Of a stretch of DNA of 64,000 nt, positions 54,242 to 64,000 are shown piece by piece. How positions within the stretch are numbered: position 1 is the first letter of the stretch; each line of letters begins with the position of its first letter. Both the position numbers and the translations under genes were made by a program. Source of the DNA: Rachicladosporium sp. CCFEE 5018 (Eukaryota; Ascomycota; Dothideomycetes; Cladosporiales; Cladosporiaceae); contig KZ111148.1 of assembly GCA_002077045.2 (NCBI GenBank), positions 1,322,885-1,386,884 on the forward strand, in the 5' to 3' direction. The notes below the pieces were generated by a model. It saw only the letters and a list, made by a program, of their open reading frames with translations. It had not been told where the DNA came from and made no database searches.

Positions 54242-55123
54242 TGCGTAGATTGCTGTGTGGTAGGAGCAAGAGAACTGGGCTATCTAGAGCCAACGATGGT
54301 GGCGTCTCTCTAAGATCTGAGGGCGATATGGGAGCTTTCCAAGAGGGATTGCAGTGGAGGTAAGAAATCAAGGAACAATGTAGTCTTGCTCAGCCTCGTC
54401 CTACGTACAGCTGAATGAACTGTCTTTCTCGTTGCGAAAGAAAGAGAGACACTTACCTACAGCGATTGACGACGCCATCGTCCCCACTGCCACGCGCGGA
54501 CGTTGACGCGCGCACTGGAAAGCTTCAATTCGTAACCACCACCGCGGAGCCACAATCGTGAGCGAGGCGACAGACGTCACTTTGCTGCTGTCGTCGTTGG
54601 GATTTTCTTGGGATGGTACGTGCGGAAGCTCCACCCTGCCGACTGCCGAGACGATCTTTCAATGTTATTCCGACGACTCCATGCCCTCGAACATGACCTG
54701 AGGTGCATTCAGGTTCAATCACCAGTAGTCAATGCGGTATCGAGCAAGCCAGGACGGCATTCATCGATCGCCTGGCACAAGGACAGCCGTGGCAGTGCCA
54801 AACAAAGCTATCAGTACGATGTCAATGCCGCAGAGCCGCACGACTCCGCGATTGCAAACGCGTCAAACTCTCTTTCTTCGCCTCGCGCGGCCGACGTCAC
54901 AATGCCATTGTTGAGGCATTTCGGTGCGAGGAGGATCTTCCGACATGGGATGCCGTATCATGAAGGTTGCGATGGGTATGATCGCGTCGCAGTAGGTATG
55001 AGTAGACTTCCATGCCCTCTTCGTACAGCTTTATTTCACCTTTTGTCTAAGAAAAGCCTTTGTTCCCTTGTTTTTGTCACCTGTCGTGCAACGTGTGTCT
55101 TGTGGCAATAGCTCGTATTCGAG
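54242..55123. promoter_or_regulatory. Divergent promoter region between SUR7-family and PLC-like genes, B side
   Basis: 880 bp between divergent starts. On the minus strand a mini-exon, ATGGCGTCGTCAATCGCTGT (start at about 54472), is followed by a perfect GTAAGT donor, and this is kept on the A side. It may be a 5' leader exon of the SUR7-family gene or the start of a very small gene. A plus-strand frame at 54608-55111 has no ATG start and ends in TAG just before the PLC-like ATG. Confidence 0.45.
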
Positions 55124-56185
55124 ATGCTGCCTCACACCTTGCTGGTGTTTTGCCTGACCGCAACAGCAGCCCGGGCACAATCTTCGACGGTAAGCAGCTC
55201 AGCGGCCGCCTCCGATAGCTCCTCGGTAGCTTCGAGCAGCAGCAGCAGCGGGAGCAGCAGCGGCAATGATAGCACACAGACCGAGAGTCAACTCACATTC
55301 TCTCAAACGCTGGTGACGGTCAGCACACCTCTACCCGAGTCCTTCACCGGCACGCAATATACGTACGCGTCCTTCAACGGCCAAAGCACACGAAACACGA
55401 GCACTGCCACGGTCGAATCGCAAAACGCCACATCGTCTGCCAGCAGCGCAAATACACAGATCACGAGGACATCGACGTCTCAGACCTTGACCGCCCTTGT
55501 TGGAGGCGGGCAGACGTCTAGCACGGGCACAGCAAGTTCCACCAGTACAGCACCTCTGCCGGTCAATACCCAGCCTTGCAACGGCCATGTCGAGTTTTGC
55601 AACCGCTCGTACGGAAACATCACACAAGTGTGCGCCCACAACTCTGCTTTCGCGGTGAAGAACAACGCGGGAAGTAATCAGCAGCTCGGTATCGAGGACC
55701 AACTGAACGATGGGATTGGAATGCGTACGCTGCCACCAAAACGCCACATGTTGAACAACTATTGACAATTTGCTAGTACAAGGCGAGACCCACTACGTCA
55801 ACAACACAATCTACAATTGCCACACCTCCTGCGACCTCCTCAATGCCGGCACCTGGCAATCCGAGCTCGAGACGGTGGTCTCGTGGCTTGACCGACACCC
55901 TTACGAAGTGCTCACCATGCTCATCGTGAACTCAGATTTCACCGACGTCGAGAACTACGTACCAGCAATCCAGAACTCAGGCATCGAACGCTACCTCTAC
56001 ATCCCTCCAGTAACGCCCATGTATCGCGAGCAATGGCCCACCCTTGGTGAGCTCATTCTGCAAGGAAAGAGAATGATAATGTTCATGGATTACGACGCCG
56101 ACGTCGCCAGAGTACCGTACATTTTGGATGAGTTCACACATATGACCGAGACTGCATTTTCGCCGCAAGTGGCCGACTTCCGGAA
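55124..56185 (+). CDS. GPI-anchored-type PLC-like phosphodiesterase, copy B (3' end lost in gap 2)
   Basis: Exon 1 is 55124..55724 and exon 2 starts at 55777 after a 52-bp intron (GTACGC, TTGAC branch, GCTAG). The protein begins with a signal peptide (MLPHTLLVFCLTATAARA) and a Ser-rich stretch, then the PI-PLC X-like TIM-barrel: CAHNSAFAVKNN with the first catalytic-type histidine, QLNDGIGML, and LQGETHYVNN with NCHTSC. The sequence stops at the N run inside VADFR. The A-side copy at 58076-59626 shows the missing C-terminus. Substrate is unknown. Confidence 0.85.
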
Positions 56186-56285
56186 NNNNNNNNNNNNNNN
56201 NNNNNNNNNNNNNNNNNNNNNNNNNNNNNNNNNNNNNNNNNNNNNNNNNNNNNNNNNNNNNNNNNNNNNNNNNNNNNNNNNNNNN
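56186..56285. other. Assembly gap 2 (100 N)
   Basis: Exactly 100 Ns. The left side ends inside the PLC-like gene (equivalent to 59134). The right side begins inside SUR7-family exon 2 (equivalent to 23114), so gene order jumps backwards across the gap. Confidence 0.99.
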
Positions 56286-56688
56286 TTTCCCTTCTTGACA
56301 TCCCGTCTCGAAGCGCAGCAACAGCACTCGCCCATCAGAATGATCCAAGCGATGATACTGGCTCCACTCGCAATCCACATGAACGCATACATCTGCACTC
56401 CGATCGTTGCATTGATGTTGAGCTGATCAACCGAGTTGAAGACCTTGCTGAGTATGAGGAAGATCACCGTTCCGAGGATCGAGGCTACAGTTGTGAATAA
56501 GGCGCCGAGGAAGGTGAGAATCGCGATTGGTAGGGCAGCCCACCGAGAGTAGACTGCTAATGGGATCAGGAAGATCATGATGAAGTTCAGGCAGACGCCG
56601 GCGAGGAAGAGGCCGAACATCCAGTGCGAGGCGAGGCGGAGGAGGTCGAGGTAGTTGTTGATCTCTGCGGGGAGGGCGACTATTGCTT
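56286..56688. repeat. 403-bp segment identical to 23114-23516
   Basis: Shares all the A-type bases that distinguish copy A from copy B in this region, for example gaccttgctgag and gttgtgaataagg. Interpreted as the overlap between the contig ending at 23516 and the contig starting here. Confidence 0.85.
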
Positions 56689-57193
56689 GTTGTCAGTGAA
56701 CATTCTGCGCAAGGCATAGGATGCAGAACTTACTGCTAGCTCCCGACAAGAGCGAAGACGTAATGACCTCGACGGGATTGAACCAGTACAGCGTCTGTGG
56801 TTTCGAGAACTCCGAAGTGCCTCCAGTGTTCCTACCGGAGTACGACCACAGGCCAACATAGTAGTCGTCTTTGAGGCCGAGCGTTTGTGCAATACTGCTG
56901 ATAAGCTGAGCATTGGGAACACTGAGCGGTATAACCTCCGACAAGTCTAATCTAATGAACCATGTCGATCGGATGACTGGTCGGTCGTTGATGTTGCCTA
57001 TTTCGACCAGTATGAGGAAGACCACGCTGATGAGCAGTAAGAAGCTGGCGATCAGACTCCATGTCTTTCGAGTTCGTGTTGCGCGCTTGACCTGAGCATT
57101 GCTTGGGCCGGATTCAGTCAATGTTCTGTCGCTGTCGCTTCGTCGATCTTCTGCTGGTCCCTCAGCGGATGCTTTGGATTTCCGTCCGAACAT
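56286..57193 (-). CDS. SUR7/PalI-family membrane protein, 5' part (A side)
   Basis: Exon 1 is complement(56734..57193), 460 bp, and exon 2 runs from 56679 into the gap. The ATG at 57191-57193 begins MFGRKSKASAEGPAEDRRSD. The first membrane span and the YVGLWSYSGRN loop are in exon 1, and the others in exon 2. The missing 3' end is present at 23020-23113, which completes a 315-residue protein. Exon 1 differs from copy B by two residues (TRTRKT against TRFRKT; SEVIPLS against SEVVPLS). Confidence 0.8.
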
Positions 57194-58075
57194 TGCGTAG
57201 ATTGCTATGTGATAGGAGCAAGAGAAGTGGGCTAGCTAGAGCCAACGATGGTGGCGTCTCTCTAAGATCTGAGGGCGATATGGGAGCTTTCCAAGAGGGA
57301 GTGCAGTGGAGGTAAGAAATCAAGAAACAATGTAGTCTTGCTCAGCCTCGTCCTACGTACAGCTGAATGAATCTATCCTTCTCGTTGCGAAAGAAAGAGA
57401 GACACTTACCTACAGCGATTGACGACGCCATAGTCCCCACTGCCACGCGCGGACGTTGACGCGCGCACTGGAAAGCTTCATTTCGTAACCACCACCGCGG
57501 AGCCACAATCGTGAGCGAGGCGGCAGACGTCACTTTGCTACTGTCGTCGGTGGATTTTCTTGGCATGGTACGTGCGGAAGCTCCACCCTGCCGACTGCCG
57601 AGACGATCTTTCAATGTTATTCCAACGACTCCATGCCCTCGAACATGACCTGAGTTGCATTCGGGCTCAATCACCAGTTGTCGATGCGGGATCGAGCAAG
57701 CCAGGACGACATTCATCGATCGCCTGGCACAAGAACAGCCGTGGCAGTGCCAAACAAAGCTATCAGTACGATGTCAATGCCGCAGAGCCGCACGACTCCG
57801 CGATTGCAAACGCGTCAAACTCTCTTTCTTCGCCTCGCGCGGCCGACGTCACAATACCATTGTTGAGGCATTTCGGTGCGAGGAGAATCTTCCGGCATGG
57901 GATGCCGTATCATGAAGGTTGCGATGGGTATGATCGCGTTGCAGTAGGTATGAGTAGACTTCCGTGCCCTCTTCGTACAGCTTTGTTTCACCTTTTGTCT
58001 AAGAAAAGCTTTTGTTCCCTGGTTTTTGTCACCTGTTGTGCAACGCGTGTCTTGTGGCAACAGCTCGTATTCGAG
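57194..58075. promoter_or_regulatory. Divergent promoter region between SUR7-family and PLC-like genes, A side
   Basis: Matches 54242-55123. The mini-exon with a GTAAGT donor is kept near 57411-57432. The plus-strand frame here runs without a stop into the PLC-like signal peptide (CAA CAG, where copy B has CAA TAG). Since copy B has the stop, I treat it as 5' leader. Confidence 0.45.
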
Positions 58076-59626
58076 ATGCTGCCTCACACCTTGCTGGTGT
58101 TTTGCCTGACCGCAACTGCAGCTCGGGCACAATCTTCGACGGAAAGCAGCTCAGCGGCCGCCTCTGATAGCTCATCGACAGCTTCGAGTAGCAGTAGCGG
58201 AAGCAGCAGCAGTAATGATAGCACCCAGACCGAGAGTCAACTCACATTCTCTCAAACGCTGGTCACGGTCAGCACACCTCTACCCGAGTCCTTTACCGGC
58301 ACGCAATATACGTACGCGTCCTTCAACGGCCAGAGCACGCGCAATATGAGCTCTGCCACCGTCGAATCGCAGAATGCCACATCGTCGGCCAGCAGCACGA
58401 ACACACAGATCACGAGGACATCGACGTCTCAGACCTTGACCGCCCTTGTTGGAGGCGGACAGACGTCTAGCACGGGAACAGCAAGTTCCACCAGTACAGC
58501 GCCTCTGCCGGTCAACACTCAGCCTTGCAATGGCCATGTCGAGTTTTGCAACCGCTCGTACGGGAACATCACACAAGTGTGCGCCCACAACTCTGCTTTT
58601 GCGGTGAAGAACAACGCGGGAAGTAATCAGCAACTGGGTATCGAGGACCAATTGAATGATGGAATTGGAATGCGTACGCTGCCACTAAAATGCCACATTT
58701 TGAATAACTATTGACAATTTGCTAGTACAAGGCGAGACCCACTACGTCAACAACACAATCTACAATTGCCACACCTCCTGCGACCTCCTCAATGCCGGCA
58801 CCTGGCAATCCGAGCTCGAGACGGTGGTCTCGTGGCTTGACCGTCACCCTTACGAAGTGCTCACCATGCTCATCGTGAATTCAGATTTCACTGACGTCGA
58901 GAACTACGTCCCAGCAATCCAGAACTCAGGCATCGAACGCTACCTCTACATCCCTCCAGTAACGCCCATGTATCGCGAGCAATGGCCCACCCTTGGTGAG
59001 CTCATTCTGCAAGGAAAGAGAATGATAATGTTCATGGATTACGACGCCGACGTCGCCAGAGTACCGTACATTTTGGATGAGTTCACACATATGACCGAGA
59101 CTGCATTTTCGCCGCAAGTGGCCGACTTCCGGAATTGCAGCATCCAGAGGCCGCCGAATCTGAATCAGACTCTCGCACGAACGAGCCTGATGAATCTGGT
59201 CAATCAGAATTTGAATACTGCTGTGGATTTGGGGGCGCTGTTAGGGACGGACTCGACGGATGCAATCTTGATCTCGAATACTGCAGACATCAATACTACG
59301 AATGGGCAGCTTGACATGGAGGGGCAGTTGGGCAACAGGGCGAATCTTTGCGTCGGTATGTCCAAGCTCTGATCTAGGATAGTGAAGTGCGTCCACTGAC
59401 AAGCTTGACAGAGGAGTGGGATCGTGCGCCCAATTGGCTATTGGTCGACTACTACAACTTCGGCGATCCAGGTCCAGGCTCGGTCTTCGAGGTCGCTGCG
59501 AGAATGAACGGCGTTACGTACAATCGGAAGTGCTGTGGCGTCGCAAGTGCTGGGACGACATATCGACCTTCGTACTCTGCCGCAGTCTTCGCGATGGTGA
59601 TCGCCGCTGTGAGCATTATGAGATGA
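58076..59626 (+). CDS. PLC-like phosphodiesterase with signal peptide and GPI-type tail, A side (complete)
   Basis: Exons 58076..58673, 58726..59355 and 59412..59626 encode 480 residues. Introns are 52 and 56 bp. After the signal peptide comes a Ser/Thr-rich linker, then the X-like barrel: VCAHNSAFAVKNN, DQLNDGIGML, CHTSCDLLNAGTW, VVSWLDRHPYEVLTMLIVN and KRMIMFMDYDADVARVPYIL. A CCGVASAG segment and a hydrophobic C-terminal tail (AAVFAMVIAAVSIMR), suited to a GPI signal, end the protein. These fungal proteins resemble PI-PLC but usually lack some catalytic residues, so activity is uncertain. Wall or membrane location is likely. Confidence 0.88.
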
Positions 59627-60253
59627 GAGGAGATCTCCCGGGGTGCATCGACATCGACCCGCCGATTCGGTCTCATAACAGCGAAATCGCTCACCTGCGG
59701 GCACGTTGCCACATGTCACCTGCGGGCATGAGTCACGATGCTACAATGACGGTCCTTAGTGCCGCGTGGACACGCAGCACCCCCACGGAGCCAGGACTGC
59801 GCAGTGTCGCGGGCTTCATGGATCGCCGCGATACGGAATGTCTCGCGCGGCTGCTGTTCACTGTACAACAGACAACGGAAGACTGCGTGCATCGTGCACT
59901 AGGGACTGCGTGTAGGGACGCAATCTTATGCTGAGGTCGAGAATTGAAGTCGAGAACTGAAGACAGACGGTCGAGTCCAGAAACGGCAACTGGATCGAGG
60001 ACTACCAACAATTCTTGGCAGGCACCGGGGTCGATCTTCAGCCGTGGCGTTCCAGCGTGTGGGGACGCGAGCGGGGCAGCTTTATTAGCGGCTGTGGTCT
60101 GGTCAACCAGGTACAAACATGCGATTGTGCAAGTTGCGACTTTGCAGACTTTGTAAGGTAAAGAAGGCACATTGCAGATTTGTATACTCCATATCGAGAC
60201 CATTTCGTCTCAATACTTCGCTTTCCCAAGTCTAAGAGTGGTTGCATATCACA
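59627..60253. other. Intergenic, no gene seen
   Basis: 627 bp holding the PLC-like 3' region and the presumed DOT5 promoter. A short direct repeat, cacctgcgggca, occurs at 59692 and 59718. No supported frame. Confidence 0.5.
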
Positions 60254-61091
60254 ATGGTCGAACTGCGGAAAAGACCTGCTCCTGCAGCACCAGCAGAAGC
60301 GCCAGCGAAGAAGAAGGCGGCGCCGAAGAAGGCAGTAAAAGATGCTGAGGCGCCAGTAGCAGAGACCGCAGCTGCGAAAGAGGATGCGCCTGCTCCCGTA
60401 GCGAAATCTACGAAAGCCGGTCCACCGAAGGAGGGCGATAGCATCGAGCTCGAAGGCTTCGGCGGCGAAGTTGAGACGCACGATGGCGAGAAGACTACGT
60501 TGTCGAAGCTTGCGCAAAGTAGCAAGTCCGGCGTAGTGCTGTTCACGTACCCGAAAGCAAGCACGCCAGGTTGTGAGTGACGGACTCGATCTCGCGGCGC
60601 TGTTGGTCTACATGCATGCTAATCGATATTTTCCAGGCACAACTCAAGTCCAGCTCTTCCGCGACGCCTACGACGAGCTCACAGCTACCGGCCTGGTCAT
60701 CTACGGCCTCTCAACAGATAGCCCAAAATCCAACACCACCTTCGCAACAAAGCAGAATATCAAGTATAAACTTCTCTGCGATCCGAAAGCAACGCTTATC
60801 CAAGCCATTGGCCTCAAAAAATCTCCCTCAGGCACGACGAGAGGTGTCTTCGTGGTGGACAAGGAGGGTAAGGTTCTGGCTGCTGAAGCTGGGGGACCGG
60901 CGGCTACGGTGGAGGTTGTCAAAAAGTTGGTGAAGACGCTGGGTGGTGATGCTGGGGCTGAGGGAGTCAAGAAGGCGGAGGAGAAGGCTGATGCTGAGGC
61001 TGGGGCTGGAGCGGAGGGAGGGGAGAAGGAGGTTGCGGATACTGCTGCTGCCGTCGCGGATACTGCGGAAAAGATCGATAGTGCGGCATGA
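60254..61091 (+). CDS. DOT5: Nuclear-type thiol peroxidase, Dot5/BCP-like peroxiredoxin
   Basis: Exons 60254..60572 and 60637..61091 (64-bp intron, GTGAGT, GCTAATC branch, TTCCAG) encode 257 residues. A Lys/Ala/Pro-rich N-terminus, likely a nuclear targeting region, precedes the thioredoxin-fold core. The peroxidatic cysteine is C107 in TYPKASTPGCTTQ, and its codon is split by the intron. GLSTDSPKSNTTF and the C-terminal KSPSGTTRGVFVVDKEGKV fit the PrxQ/BCP class. It reduces hydroperoxides with thioredoxin. The Ala/Glu-rich tail after about 215 is lineage-specific. Confidence 0.9.
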
Positions 61092-61384
61092 TACGACAAA
61101 AGTTATGTCGCAAAGTGTCGCTTGAAGTGCCCTGCCATATTGAACAGGTACCTGCGTCCAGACATCAACCTGAATTGCCGTCGTATTGCCCTCATGACGG
61201 AATGCATCTGTACGACTGTACAGCTGCTGAATGATAGAATCAGAGCAGCTAGCTTTGCCACTGTCTCACAGAACTTTGCGTGCCGTGCGCTGGGAGCAAC
61301 GTGACCAGCACTACAACACTTCATGGACTGTCACAAAATGGCAAAAACATTTTCGTGCCAGTCTAATGAGTGGCAGAAGCTAAT

Positions 61385-61484
61385 GTCGCTTCTGTGGATC
61401 GAACACAGTACCTCCAGATACCGCACAGTATGCTAAACCGAAGTGAACTTCAGTCTGGCGCTCTCCCATGTGAGCTAAAGCGAC
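61385..61484 (-). tRNA. trnF(GAA): tRNA-Phe (GAA) with a 28-nt intron
   Basis: On the minus strand the 7-bp acceptor stem GTCGCTT/AAGCGAC pairs perfectly. The D-arm is GCTCACATGGGAGAGC. The anticodon stem CCAGA/TCTGG encloses CTGAAG-A with anticodon GAA. The T-arm is CTGTGTTCGATCCACAG. An intron (61420-61447) sits one base 3' of the anticodon, the canonical position for eukaryotic nuclear tRNA introns. Mature length without CCA is 72. The A and B boxes are intact. Confidence 0.92.
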
Positions 61485-61915
61485 ATGATCAATTGACAAA
61501 CTCTAATAGTATATATAATACTGCCATACTGCGATCCGTCGCTCAGTGTCGACCTATCACATGGTCAACTGCATCTCTTCATGTCACTTGAGCGGTCTGA
61601 CGAGCTGCCTCCAAGACGCTGCACTGATACTACACACCCTACCCAGGGTGTACTGCTCTGAGTTCATGACAACAGCTGGAAGAGCGGCAGACATGGAACA
61701 CGCTCCTCGTAGCTCGCTCCCGAGAAGTCAGGCCAAGTACTCGGTATGAATGATGGTCACGTTCGCAGTCATGAACTAGGTTACTGTCTAGTCTGCAGTT
61801 CGGTGACGGGTAGCAATCGTTCATCACCCCTACAGAATCCCGAACATCTTTGCCTGGATTGCCGCGTCCCCATCTGTCTAAACGCGAGCACCTAGCTCTA
61901 GACCAACCCGCAACC
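61485..61915. other. Intergenic, no gene seen
   Basis: 430 bp between tRNA-Phe and TRAPPC13. The sequence agtatatataatactg near 61507-61522 upstream of the tRNA is TATA-like. Nothing else is recognised. Confidence 0.5.
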
Positions 61916-62842
61916 ATGGCACAATACCAGCGCACCGTCTTGTCCAACCAGCTCAGTACACCCCACTCGGTCAGCCTCAAGGTCCTTCGCCTCTCACGTC
62001 CGGCTCTAGCAACTCAGACTCCCCTCCCCAAGACCTCCTTCGACAACGGCCTAGACATCTCCCCATCGGCCTCTTTGGCTCACCCAGCGGCGAATGAGGA
62101 CTCTTCGTTCCCGCTCGCACCTCTCCTGACACTCCCCTCAGCTTTCGGTGCAGCCTATGTAGGCGAGACGTTCGCATGTACGCTCTGTGCCAACAACGAG
62201 CTCACATCGGACTCGACCAAATCAGTCAGCGGTGTGCGGATCACCGCTGAGCTACAAACTCCATCCAATCAAAGTGGCATCGCGCTCGAGCTCTCGGACT
62301 ATGACAGTGAGTCTGCGTCCACTGGATTACAGCCCGGAGCCACACTCCAACGTACAGTCCGCCACCCGCTCAAGGAAGAAGGAACTCACGTCCTCTCCAT
62401 CACAGTGACTTACACCGAGACCACCCTCGACGAGCAGGGAGGCGCTAGTGGCGGTCGAGCCAGGACGTTCAGGAAATTGTACCAATTTATCGCGCAGAAT
62501 CTGGTCGCTGTGCGGAGTAAAGTCACGTCCTCACCGCAACGGAGCAAGGAGTCACCTCGCTCCTGGTCGCTGGAGGCTCAATTGGAGAATGTAGGGGAAG
62601 CGAGTGTGGTTATTGAGAAAGTGTGGTTGAGGGAGGATGAGGGGCTAGAAGGGAGGGCAGTGGGCGCTGAGCAGGGCATAGTGTTGAAGCCGATGGATGT
62701 GGAACAGGTCATGTTCATTGTGAGGGAAGGAGAGACTGGGGAAAATGGGAAGAGAACGCTGGCGCAGCTCAATATCGAGTGGCGGAGTGCTATGGGGGAG
62801 AGGGGAAGTTTGACAACTGGATGGCTGAGCAGTAAGGGCTGA
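61916..62842 (+). CDS. TRAPPC13: TRAPP complex subunit 13-like (DUF974) protein
   Basis: A single exon encodes 308 residues from ATG 61916 (MAQYQRTVLSN). Family landmarks are HSVSLKVLRLSRPAL, then FGAAYVGETFACTLCANNEL, GVRITAELQTPS, and the later KLYQFIAQNLVAVRSKV with WSLEAQLENVGEASVVIEKV. TRAPPC13 is a TRAPPII/III-associated subunit in Golgi and autophagy trafficking; this comes from family knowledge. An in-frame TTG upstream exists, but the ATG gives the standard start. Confidence 0.87.
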   Translation: MAQYQRTVLSNQLSTPHSVSLKVLRLSRPALATQTPLPKTSFDNGLDISPSASLAHPAANEDSSFPLAPLLTLPSAFGAAYVGETFACTLCANNELTSDSTKSVSGVRITAELQTPSNQSGIALELSDYDSESASTGLQPGATLQRTVRHPLKEEGTHVLSITVTYTETTLDEQGGASGGRARTFRKLYQFIAQNLVAVRSKVTSSPQRSKESPRSWSLEAQLENVGEASVVIEKVWLREDEGLEGRAVGAEQGIVLKPMDVEQVMFIVREGETGENGKRTLAQLNIEWRSAMGERGSLTTGWLSSKG

Positions 62843-63481
62843 TATTGATGTATCTCATCCGACTACTGGGATTGACTGCGTCATCCGACTACTGGGATTG
62901 ACTGCGCTCGTAGACACTGCGCTGTCTGCCGTTGCCACAGCATGGACTCATGTGTCCGACCGCGAGATATTGAAGCTTATCGAACATACATGCAGCGTGG
63001 AGCAAGCCTCAATCTCTTCGCAGAGCTTAAGGCACTGGAGACAGTGCACCATATCGCTAGGATACTCGCTGGTCCGAAAGAGCTGACCGGCGCTGCTAGC
63101 AGGTGACCGCAGTGGGCGATGCAGCAGACATGCTACCTGGCCACCCCGCAAGCTTGTGCAGACTTGCAGGAGCCGTGGTCAGCCATTTGGTCTGCGCGAA
63201 TGTTCGAAGATGTCTGAGTAGAGTCCATATGACTATCCAGGAGACCCATAGGAATGACGAGGACGAGTCAATTGGGCATCAGGTCCCGCTATGCTCAATG
63301 CAGCCGATCACAGCGTCGCTTCGGAGTCAGGTATCCAGTGCATTTCTCTGCGTGATCACCGAACTCAAGTGAGATGGAAGTCACTGGGCGTTCTCCACCC
63401 GAGTATACGAGCATTTTCCAGATGTGCATACCCTGCCAGGCCGAGTGTGTACAGCACTCCTAACGAAGATCGCCTCACATC
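62843..63481. other. Intergenic, no gene seen
   Basis: 640 bp between convergent genes. It includes the 26-bp tandem duplication at 62855-62906. No conserved frame is recognised. Confidence 0.55.
62855..62906. repeat. Perfect tandem duplication of a 26-bp unit
   Basis: The unit beginning tcatccgactactgggatt occurs at 62855-62880 and again at 62881-62906 without a difference. It lies just after the TRAPPC13 stop codon. Confidence 0.95.
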
Positions 63482-64000
63482 TCACCCATCTCCCCTCTTC
63501 TTTCCACTCCCACTCTCCCTCCCACCACTAAAAAACACAGCAGGCACAGCAAACACCACGCCCAAAATCCCCCCAACCAGCAAGAAATTCACCAACGCCG
63601 AGCTCCCGCCCTGCACATCCTCCTGCGCCTGCTCCATCCGCCGCTCAAACTTCTGCCTCCGCGCCTGGTGCCGCGTCCTCTCGATCGTAGAGTGTGTGCT
63701 CGTATGATGCTCGTGATCGAAATGCGGCACCCCCTGTCCCGCCGCCGTGCTCCCGGGGCCAGTCCCCGGCGCCATAGAAGCAGCGGGATGGGAGTGCGAG
63801 GGCTGACTGGCCGCCTCAGCCCGTTTCTGGGTGTGGCTACCCCAGCCTCCAGAGCGATGGAAGGAGGGCGGTGGGCCGCGGAAGGTGGAGCGGCGTTTAC
63901 TTAGACCGGAGGCGGGGCGGCCGCCGGGGGAGCCTGTTGCAGGTGAAGTTGTCTGTGGACCAGTGGCGCGGAGGAAGTTACGATCGTATTGAGGCCGCTT
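63482..64000 (-). CDS. Probable J-domain (DnaJ-like) membrane protein, C-terminal part
   Basis: The frame is open from the window edge to the stop at 63482-63484, giving 172 residues. Visible blocks are QYDRNFLRATGPQ, SGLSKRRSTFRGPPPSFHRS with GGWGSHTQKR, GVPHFDHEHHTSTHSTIERT, basic RHQARRQKFERR, and a single C-terminal membrane span (LVNFLLVGGILGVVFAVPAV). This order is what I recall of the region after the J domain in fungal mitochondrial DnaJ-like proteins. The J domain itself would lie beyond 64000, so the call rests on the tail only. Confidence 0.55.
   Translation of the reverse strand, partial: KRPQYDRNFLRATGPQTTSPATGSPGGRPASGLSKRRSTFRGPPPSFHRSGGWGSHTQKRAEAASQPSHSHPAASMAPGTGPGSTAAGQGVPHFDHEHHTSTHSTIERTRHQARRQKFERRMEQAQEDVQGGSSALVNFLLVGGILGVVFAVPAVFFSGGRESGSGKKRGDG

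Noticed and set aside
57560..58075. Long plus-strand extension in frame with the PLC-like signal peptide
   Set aside because: It starts with TTG and not ATG, and copy B has TAG in the same frame immediately before the signal-peptide ATG. A cleavable signal at 58076 is the natural start.
1..64000. A transposon or viral explanation for the duplicated block
   Set aside because: No reverse transcriptase, transposase, integrase, long terminal repeats or terminal inverted repeats were found at the block edges. The duplicated content consists of ordinary host genes and continues beyond the edges.

Overview
The window looks like nuclear DNA of a filamentous or yeast-like ascomycete, most likely a dothideomycete. 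Genes are compact with short GT-AG introns (about 50-90 bp, CTRAC-like branch sites). Proteins are recognisably fungal: RUD3/GRAB golgin, RTT106, RIM20/palA, SUR7/PalI family, KGD4, MED18, DOT5, TRAPPC13. One intron-containing tRNA-Phe is present. I see no transposon, CRISPR array or bacterial operon.

The dominant structure is a large diverged duplication. Copy A (1-23516) and copy B (30084-53736) carry the same genes in the same order and orientation: F-box-like remnant, RUD3, four small F-box-like genes, RTT106, an unknown Pro/Ser-rich gene, SCP2-type thiolase, ATX1, RIM20/palA, an HD-domain hydrolase, a secreted two-module protein, and a SUR7-family gene. Two 100-N gaps (23517-23616 and 56186-56285) bound copy B. 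The last 403 bases before gap 1 appear identical to the first 403 bases after gap 2, including four positions where copy B differs. The simplest reading is that 1-23516 continues directly into 56689-64000 as haplotype or subgenome A. The contig 23617-56185 would then be the homologous contig of subgenome B, placed between the two halves by scaffolding. A diploid or hybrid genome with duplicated content, as described for Hortaea werneckii, would fit; the species is not proven here.

Regions. 1-23516: copy A. 23617-30083: B-side sequence without a partner in this window, holding a partial unknown gene, KGD4, MED18 and a plus-strand array of F-box-like paralogues, only one of them intact. 30084-56185: copy B, ending inside a PLC-like gene. 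56286-64000: the A-side continuation, with the 5' part of the SUR7-family gene, the complete PLC-like gene, DOT5, tRNA-Phe, TRAPPC13 and the 3' part of a probable J-domain protein gene.

Housekeeping genes are intact in both copies: RUD3, RTT106, thiolase, ATX1 and RIM20 (retrograde Golgi tethering, chromatin assembly, peroxisomal thiolysis, copper delivery, ambient-pH/ESCRT signalling). The F-box-like and secreted-protein genes carry different inactivating lesions in the two copies. This reciprocal decay of the accessory genes, and the patchwork of near-identical and strongly diverged tracts, are the main biological signals in the window.
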